Source of the DNA: Eutrema japonicum
Lineage: Eukaryota > Streptophyta > Magnoliopsida > Brassicales > Brassicaceae
Length of the DNA stretch: 64,000 nucleotides
Direction: 5' to 3'
Assembly (NCBI GenBank): GCA_030161315.1
Contig: BSQW01000005.1
Span: 42,376,274 to 42,440,273 of the forward strand
Made by a program: the position numbers and the translations under genes. Positions 57,042 through 64,000 of this stretch are shown here, piece after piece; position 1 is the stretch's first letter; every line of letters starts with the position of its first letter. The notes under the pieces are model-generated. The model was given only the letters and a program-made list of their open reading frames with translations. It was not told the DNA's origin and searched no databases.

Positions 57042-57703
57042 TCTATATTCTGAGGTGGAACATGGTAAGGAGTCTCGTTTGTATCAAGTACACTGACAAT
57101 GTGGGATCTAGCCAGATGGACAAGTGCGTTTTCGTCAACATCATAGAGCTCGACAATGTTAGGGCACAGGCCAGGAAAGGAACTAGCAGGGACGCAGAAA
57201 GGTTCAGACTTTGAGAGGAAAATGATGAGATCTCCAATGTCTTGAGTGTAAACAGCGTTTCCCTCATCGTCTAGCTTGAACACCATCAAAGCTTTGGTTT
57301 CCATTCTCACCGTACCACTGGCGGTCTTCTTGTACCACTTAACCAAGAAAGTTTCACCGGTTGTTGTCGACTCCACCAAGTGTTCGCTCGTGAGGCACGA
57401 ATCCATAAGCTCTCGTTTGGTCCTGGTCAGCTTGGGAAGGTTTCCAAATCGCAACTTCTGAATCTTTGGTTTGTTGTTTTTTGCGCGGAGATCCCATGAT
57501 CCAATGAGGTGGCCTCCAGATCCGGGAATGCGAAACATGTCATCTTTCTTGGAAAACATGACTCTGGAGGAGTAGAAGCAGGGGTTTTCGATCCTGACGT
57601 TGGTCCACTTGCTCTTAGCGGCGGGTCTGCAAAAGCTGAGTTGAGGTCCCAAGAACATGACAGCCACAACACAGTCTTGATCCTCTGGAGAAGATGAGGA
57701 CAT
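56969..57703 (-). CDS. DUF295 domain protein, copy C (5'-truncated)
   Basis: Same protein as DUF295 copy A from MSSSSPEDQDC to the VNTR. After PPQNIDMHPQCRLSHASAMP it ends SESCIRNAV instead of SPVSVTDIYPSFF because two more 25-bp units shift the frame. Upstream the frame is open without ATG for another 49 codons (DDLNPIASD, KRIPLPPL), so the natural start is missing. Probably not functional, although the domain body itself has no lesion. Confidence 0.75.
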   Translation of the reverse strand: MSSSSPEDQDCVVAVMFLGPQLSFCRPAAKSKWTNVRIENPCFYSSRVMFSKKDDMFRIPGSGGHLIGSWDLRAKNNKPKIQKLRFGNLPKLTRTKRELMDSCLTSEHLVESTTTGETFLVKWYKKTASGTVRMETKALMVFKLDDEGNAVYTQDIGDLIIFLSKSEPFCVPASSFPGLCPNIVELYDVDENALVHLARSHIVSVLDTNETPYHVPPQNIDMHPQCRLSHASAMPSESCIRNAV

Positions 57704-58033
57704 GGCCACGTTGGTGACAATCTGGGTTTGGCAACGAGGCAGAGTTACAAGAGGAGGCAGCGGGATGCGTTTAGGGTTTGTATCAGATGCAATAGGGTTT
57801 AGATCGTCAAAGTAAAAGTAACAAATGATGCAGAGGAAAAGTAAAAGTTTTCAATTTTTAATAAAGTATTTAAAAAAAAAAAAAAGAATTACGTACGTAA
57901 GATAATGAAGAGAAGATAATGAAGAGGAAAGACGTCAGAAATGGAAAATCATTTGGCACAAATCACCAACGAATCTTTTTATCTTGATCACGCCTTACTA
58001 ATTTATAAGGTTTTCCCTGATTTACTGGCTTAA

Positions 58034-59299
58034 CTAGATTATAACCCGTGCGTCCGCACGGGAATTTTTTTATTTTTTAATCAAAACTAAGATTTAACCC
58101 GCGCTAATTATATCGTGGCGTAATTTGTTTTTAAATAAATTATTTTGAAATTCACAAAAATTGTTTTTATATTAATTTTACAATATATCTAACTAATGAT
58201 TATTGATTATAGATAAATTATATAATTTATAATAATTTGTTTATTTAACCCGTTTTGCAGTGAACTAAAATATTATTCGGGCTAACCCGCAAAAACTTAT
58301 AATCTTAAAAATATAACTCTAATATGCATCGTTAAAAAACTCTAGTTTTTGTGGTTAGTTTACGAAATTTTTTAAAAATATAGTTTTCTTATATCTAACT
58401 TTTTATAAAATTAGTAAAATATTTTTTCAACTTTTGTTTTGATATATATTAAAATAAAATATAATAAATTATAGTGAAAAATATATCAAGATTTTGAATA
58501 GATTTTTTTTTCTTTGAATATATATGAATTGATTATTATTTAAAAATATATAGTATTAAAAATAATTAAGAAATGAAATAATAAATAACCTCTTTAATAC
58601 AAAATATATACTTTCTATATTTTAATCAATAATTTTAAAAGACTATTATATCATTTCCTATTTGTAATTATTTTTAAATAAATTATTTTGAAATTCACAA
58701 AAATTGTTTTTATATGAATTTTACAATATAGCTAATTAATGATTATTGATTATAGATAAATTATATAATTTGTAATAATTTGTTTATTTAACCCGTTTTG
58801 CAGTGAACTAAAATATTATTCGGGTTAACTCGCAAAAACTTATAATCTTAAAAACATAACTCTAATATGCATCGTTAAAAGACTCTAGTTTTTGTGGTTA
58901 GTTTACGAATTTTTTTTAAAATATAGTTTTCTTATATCTAACTTTTTATAAAATTAGTAAAATATTTTTTCAACTTTTGTTTTGATATATATTAAAATAA
59001 AATATAATAAATTATAATGAAAAATATATCAAGATTTTGAATAGATATTTTTCTTTGAATATATATGAATTGATTATTATTTAAAAATATATAGTATTAA
59101 AAATAATTAAGAAATGAAATAATAAATAACCTCTTTAATACAAAATATATACTTTCTATATTTTAATCAATAATTTTAAAAGACTACTATATCCTTTCCT
59201 ATTTCAATTATTCTTTGTTATTTGTAATGGCATTTCATGTAATAACTTACAAAACAAAGTTCATTTTTAAAAATGTCTTCTTAAATAATATTATAGAGA
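58034..59299 (-). mobile_element. Non-autonomous Helitron (duplication copy C)
   Basis: Counterpart of 3115-4373: TCTCTATAATATTATTTAAG start at 59299, CCCGTGCGGACGCACGGG hairpin near 58045, CTAG end at 58034. The inner CCGCGCTAATTATAGCGCGG hairpin has two substitutions that break its stem. The internal 536-bp tandem pair is kept. Confidence 0.75.
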
Positions 59300-61911
59300 T
59301 TTGTAATATAATTTGTGTTTATTTTTGTGTTTAGATATAACATAATTATTTAGGTGTTTAGATATAATTTGTTTTTGCTAATACGCCCTAGTTAGGAAGT
59401 TCAATATGAAAAGTAACGGAAGTTCATTATGTTGATATAATCGTATACTAATCCGCCCTAGAACGGGGGTAAGTTTTAATTTTGTTTTATGATGTTTAGT
59501 TCTATTTTTTGGAAGTTTTAATTTTTGTTTTATGATGTTTAGTTCTATTTTTTGGACAAAATGTATTTTGTGAATGTAAAAGTTTGAGATATGTTAACAG
59601 TTTTATATTTGGCTATAGAATATATTATATAGTTTTCTAAAATTTTAATCCACAATGAAGACATGCGACAAATTTTTATTTGTTTTTTTAATGTTTTCTA
59701 TTTTATAAGTATATTTTTGGTATGACATGTATGATTCAATATTAGTGATTTTAGCTATCCAAATTTTCCGACCTGTTTTGTTATATACATTTTCAGTTCT
59801 ATATTTTATTTTAAATATATTTTAATACCTGAATTATCCATTAGGATTCTTATCAATTGTTTTGTTATTAATTTGCGAATAAAACATAATCATAAATATT
59901 TTATATAATCAATATAAATATTATATCATTTTCACCTATAATTCATCATACATATTTTATATTTAAAATATGACCATTATTTTTAATATATGGGTTTTTT
60001 TTTCAAATAAAATAGTATGGGAAGACGATCTATTTCCCCAAAAAAAATACAATAACATATTTGTTTATCATCTGTGTTATTATGAGAATATTATTTAAAT
60101 TCGAATATTTAGATTAAATCTAAATTAATATATGATTGATTATTTTTGAAGATAATAACTAATTTTCTGATTTTTGGTAAATAATCTAACCTATATTTAA
60201 GAAAATCTAAAATATTATAAAATAATTTTTTAATTTTCGGAATTAACTTTAAAAAATATATAACCAAAATTAAAAGTTATCCACAAAATCCTATGTTGTA
60301 AACAAAATTATTCTGTTTGGAAACAGGATAATTATCCACAAAAATTGAAAGTTTAAAAGTTATTCATGATAGAAATAGTATTAAATGCATTTTTTCTTAG
60401 ATTAACAATTCCTATATTGTGTGATTCTTAAAATATTAATTATTTTATATATGTAAATAACAAATATTGAATCTGTATTATTAACCGAATGTTGTCCATA
60501 TGCATGATCAAATTTATGGTTGTGCAAATCTAATTAATAATATATTCAGTTTTCAGTTTGAAAAATATTCAATTATAAATCTGATTGTATTAATAAGATT
60601 TAAATTTAGAAGTAAACATATTTTGTTATTAATTCTAACTATTTTGTTTGTAACTATTGATGAAATCTCAGAAAATCTACATTAAATTCAAAATTTAATA
60701 TTATCTTTCAAGCAAAATTGTTAATTTTGAATATGTATCATTCAAAATTTTGATTATTAGATTATTTGGCATAATCGAAATTCAAAAATTCAAAATAACT
60801 AATAATATTTTCGTAACAAAATAATAATAAATTTAAATTATTTTTGAAATATTTAATTTACATATTTTTGAAATAATCGATTTTATTTATAATTTTAATT
60901 ATTTAATTTAATTTCTGTCATAATCTGAATTTTTATAATTACATATTAAAATTAATATATATATAATCATATTAATTAATTAATTAAACTATAATTTAAT
61001 TGAATCAGATTAATGAAATGAATTTTTAATTGAACAGAATTATTCTGTTTGGAAACAGGGATAGTTATCCACAAAAATTAAAAGTTTAAAAGTTATCCAT
61101 AATAAGAATAGTTTTAAATGTATTTTTTCTTGTTTGGTCACAAATTAGCAGTCTGTTTTAATATATTAGAGATACTATAATTTAGTCATTAAACTCAACT
61201 TCCTCTTTAATACTATACTTGAAAATGCATAAAATATCAGCATTGTTTCCATATTAGAGGAGTAGATAATATTCGAGAGTAAACCATGTATATTTTCTTG
61301 CGTGTGTATAGTAATATATAAACACAGAAAGAGGAACTCCATTGTTAAATCAAGAAACTTCAGAAAGTGGAGCTATCAAGGTATTTTTAACTTCTTTTTA
61401 TATACGCTTTGCTTTAAATATATATAATATAAATATATGTAGTTTTCCATATAATTCCATTTCATTATATGTCGTTTGGCGTATAGTTGGATTTGAAATT
61501 ATGCACAGAAATACTTTTAGGGTTCTGATTATATATCTCGTTGACTTAGCTCCACCATTGTCTTTTCTTCTGAAACATATATATATCATTCAATTTGTGT
61601 GTCGAAGATGATAATTACGGAGGAAGAAAATAACTCCTAGTCCCTTCTATCTATCCAAACCTATAATGTTGATGAAAGTCTTCAATTGTTGTTACATGAC
61701 CTCAAAATCAACATGATTGTGTATAGAAACGTTTGTGATTACAAATACTTTTTGTCCACTTGTTGATTTTTATCAAATAGTTTTCGAGTTTTATTCAGAA
61801 TAATTGGACGTCGAAACTTCAGTTTGTATAATAATTTGTTCCCGGGTCTTCAACACTAAGATTTTCTCCACAAACGCCTCTTAAGTTACTACGCTATCCA
61901 TTTTTAATACG
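59300..61911. other. AT-rich spacer, right copy
   Basis: Counterpart of 4374-6940 with few differences, including a 43-bp tandem duplication at about 59474-59560 (TTTATGATGTTTAGTTCTAT). It carries the same two CTGTTTGGAAACAG blocks near 60310 and 61040. No gene. Confidence 0.5.
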
Positions 61912-62269
61912 ATCAGAGAGGAAGCGTTGAGTGAGCTCGAATGGGCGAAAATAACTGTTGAAGAGCTTACTCGTAAGCTTGAAGCGGTTAATAAATCCAG
62001 AGATTCTGCGAATAAAGTGACTGAAGCTGCTAAGAGTCAAACCAGGAAATGTTTCTGTGTCTAGTAGTGATGCTCAGGATATGCAACAGTATGGGACGGT
62101 GTGTAAGGAACTTGATACCGCAAAGCAAGAGCTGAGAAAAATCCAACAGGTTTCGAATGATATTTCGGAAACAAAGACTGCTGCTTTAACCAAAGTAGAT
62201 GAAGCTAAGGAAGTGACGAAAGTTCATTCTGAGAAGATTGAGAACAAGAGACAAAAGTATGAAACATAA
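61912..62269 (+). pseudogene. WEB-family protein, copy D, 5' exon
   Basis: Counterpart of 6942-7299 with the same frameshift before VSVSSSDAQDMQQYG and the same terminal stop. It differs by one visible substitution (GTGTGTAAG for GTCTGTAAG, which is silent). The shared frameshift shows copy B was already broken before the segment duplicated. Confidence 0.7.
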
Positions 62270-63663
62270 TTACATTGTGACAACTCTCTTAAAAATATTT
62301 CGTTTTATTTATGTTTTTCTTTGTAGGAACTTGTTTTGGCTAATGAGTAATGAGATGACATTGTGACAACTCATTTGTTGGAGTGTGATATGGATTCAAA
62401 ATTGTGGTTGCATACAACGAGCATTGATCAAATTTTTTAGCCAAGTCAAAATTGTGTTTACTTTTGTGGAGTGTGATATGAATTCAAAATTTTAGATAAC
62501 TCGGGTGAAATTCAATTAAAAAAAAAAAGATTGTTGTATTGATCAAATCTTTAGCCAAGTCAACCAAAAATTGTCATGAACTAAATAACTCACTTTAAGT
62601 CAATGCGGCTTTTTTGTTTCCTTCTATTATATAAATATACTAGGACTAAACCGTAAAAAAATTTTTTTAAATAAATTGTTTAAAATTTAAGAAAATTGTT
62701 TTTATCTGAATTTTATAATACGACTAACTAATGATTATAGATAAACTGTCAATTTGTAATAATTTGTCCATTTAACCCGTTTTACATTGAACTAAAATAT
62801 TTGTGTCTAACTTTTTATAAAATTAGTAAAATATTTTTTAACTTTTGTTTTGATATATATTCAAATAAAATATAATAAATTATAGTGAAAATATAGCAAG
62901 ATTTTGAATAGATTTTTTTCTTTGAATATATATGGATTGGTTATTATTTTAAAATATATAGTATTAAAAATAATTAAGAAATAAATAATAAATAACCACT
63001 TTAATACAAAATATATACTTTCCATATTCTAATCAATAATTTTTAAAAACTACTATATTATTTCCTATTTCAATTATTCTTTGTTATTTGTAATGGCATT
63101 TTATGTAATAACTTATAAAACAAAGTTCCTTTTCAAAAATGTATTCTTAAACAATATGCACACTAGGACTTAACCCGCGCTAATTATAGCGCGAATAATT
63201 TTTTTTTTTTAAATTGCTTTGAAATTTAAGAAAATGGTATTTCATGTAATAACTTACAAAACAAAGTTTATTTTTAAAAATATCTTATTAAATAATATTA
63301 TAGAGATTATACACACCAAGTAACCATGCAAATACACAACCAAATGGGTATTGTAAGCAAATTTCTGAAGAATCACCAAACAACTCTCAACCATACACAA
63401 CATTCATTTTCATTGTAATTTGTTTATAAACTATCAAGGAAGAAGGCACTACTGGATAAAAGATTGCCGTCTTACTTGCAACGTTTTCGACTTACATGTA
63501 TTAAGATCTCACGGTCGTTCCATGGACCTTTGTCTGAAAGAAACTTTTTAGACAAGAGAAAATTCAACCAGTTCTTATGATATTAATGAGTAATGGGGCG
63601 GTTATTCGCATCTTAAAACTGAAGATCTCAATCTTCGCAACAAATAAGTAAAAACTATAACAG
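62270..63663. other. WEB copy D intron region with Helitron remnants
   Basis: Counterpart of 7300-8709, ending in an AG acceptor at 63662-63663. The Helitron end near 62640 reads CTAGGACTAAACCGTAAAAA: the GCGCTAATTATAGCGC hairpin present at 7682-7699 has been removed cleanly. Confidence 0.6.
63163..63306 (-). mobile_element. 144-bp mini-Helitron, right copy
   Basis: Same size, ends and hairpin as 8209-8352, flanked by A and T. Confidence 0.75.
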
Positions 63664-64000
63664 ACGAAGGAAATTGCAGCTGTTCATGAATCAGTTGAAC
63701 AGACGAAGCTGGCGTGTTCTCAAGCCCGAAAAGAAAAATCTGAGATATTTGCAGAGAAGGAGATTCAGCAGCAATCGTAAAAAGCTGGCATGGAAGAATC
63801 TGCCAAGAAAGTACTCGCTTTGAAGAAGGAGTTTGACCCCAAATTCGCAAAAAAGCTTGAAGTGCAGTTGACTGAGACATATAACAAGATCGATGAATTG
63901 CAGAAGCAAATGGAGACTGCAAAAGCATCGGATATGGATTCTGTTAATGGTGTGAGTTTGGAGTTGAATGAAGCAAAAGGTTTACTCGAGAAACTTGTGG
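63664..64000 (+). pseudogene. WEB-family protein, copy D, 3' exon, cut by window end
   Basis: Begins EIAAVHESVEQTKLACSQAR in frame and hits TAA at 63778-63780, where copy B keeps Tyr. MEESAKKVLALKKEFDPKFA restarts at 63789, and the frame is open to the window end (GLLEKLV). It has DPKF like copy B but VLALK like A and C. Whether it has the later copy B lesions is outside the window. Confidence 0.7.

Larger units (their letters stand above)
54867..64000. repeat. Segmental duplication, right copy
   Basis: Second copy of the segment at 1-9046. Copy-specific differences include four rather than two 25-bp units near 56.95-57.04 kb, a 43-bp tandem duplication near 59.5 kb, a short duplication near 57.9 kb, loss of a Helitron hairpin near 62.65 kb and several substitutions. 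These show it is not simply the same sequence assembled twice, although a misplaced second haplotype is not excluded. Confidence 0.95.

Overview
This is plant nuclear DNA, almost certainly from a Brassicaceae species close to Arabidopsis. Two protein families here are recognisable from Arabidopsis: a WEB-family coiled-coil protein resembling At5g55860, and a DUF295 protein. They sit convergently, tail to tail, as I recall the At5g55860-At5g55870 neighbourhood to be. The rest is AT-rich DNA dominated by transposable elements of plant type (Athila-like Ty3/Gypsy, CACTA, MULE, Helitrons, foldback elements). There are no prokaryotic features, tRNAs or rRNAs that I can see.

Layout. 1-9046 and 54867-64000 are two direct, nearly identical copies of one segment: 3' part of WEB, convergent truncated DUF295, Helitron, AT-rich spacer, 5' exon of a second WEB copy, Helitron remnants, 3' exon of that second WEB copy. 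Four WEB copies are present (A at 420, B at 6942/8710, C at 55290, D at 61912/63664) plus a short fifth fragment at 37.6 kb. B and D are interrupted by stops or frameshifts. A and C keep a 400-codon open frame but have a stop just upstream of it. DUF295 copies A and C are 5'-truncated; copy B is split by an LTR element.

11093-17351 is a complete, very young, non-autonomous Athila-like element with two 1167-bp LTRs that look identical, the target duplication AGCGG, a tRNA-Asp-type primer site, a polypurine tract and one gag-protease gene, but no reverse transcriptase or integrase. It carries a striking set of paired TCGATCGA palindromes.

17.5-42.4 kb is a TE graveyard with a truncated F-box-like gene (18.86-19.5 kb), a 2.2-kb Helitron with both ends (21471-23707), foldback/MITE-like repeats, a decayed MULE transposase gene (30.7-32.5 kb), microsatellites and a small lysine-rich ORF (40.35-40.67 kb).

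42421-51363 is an almost complete CACTA (En/Spm) element with terminal inverted repeats, arrays of a GGTCGGAAAT-type motif, a TNP2/TNPD-type transposase gene and a TNPA-type gene. Each gene carries a single in-frame TAA.

51.4-54.87 kb is mostly non-coding and includes a degraded partial copy of the duplicated unit and an unrecognised C-terminal exon. The genes do not form a pathway. The story is local tandem duplication of a WEB-DUF295 pair followed by decay and invasion by at least four classes of transposon.
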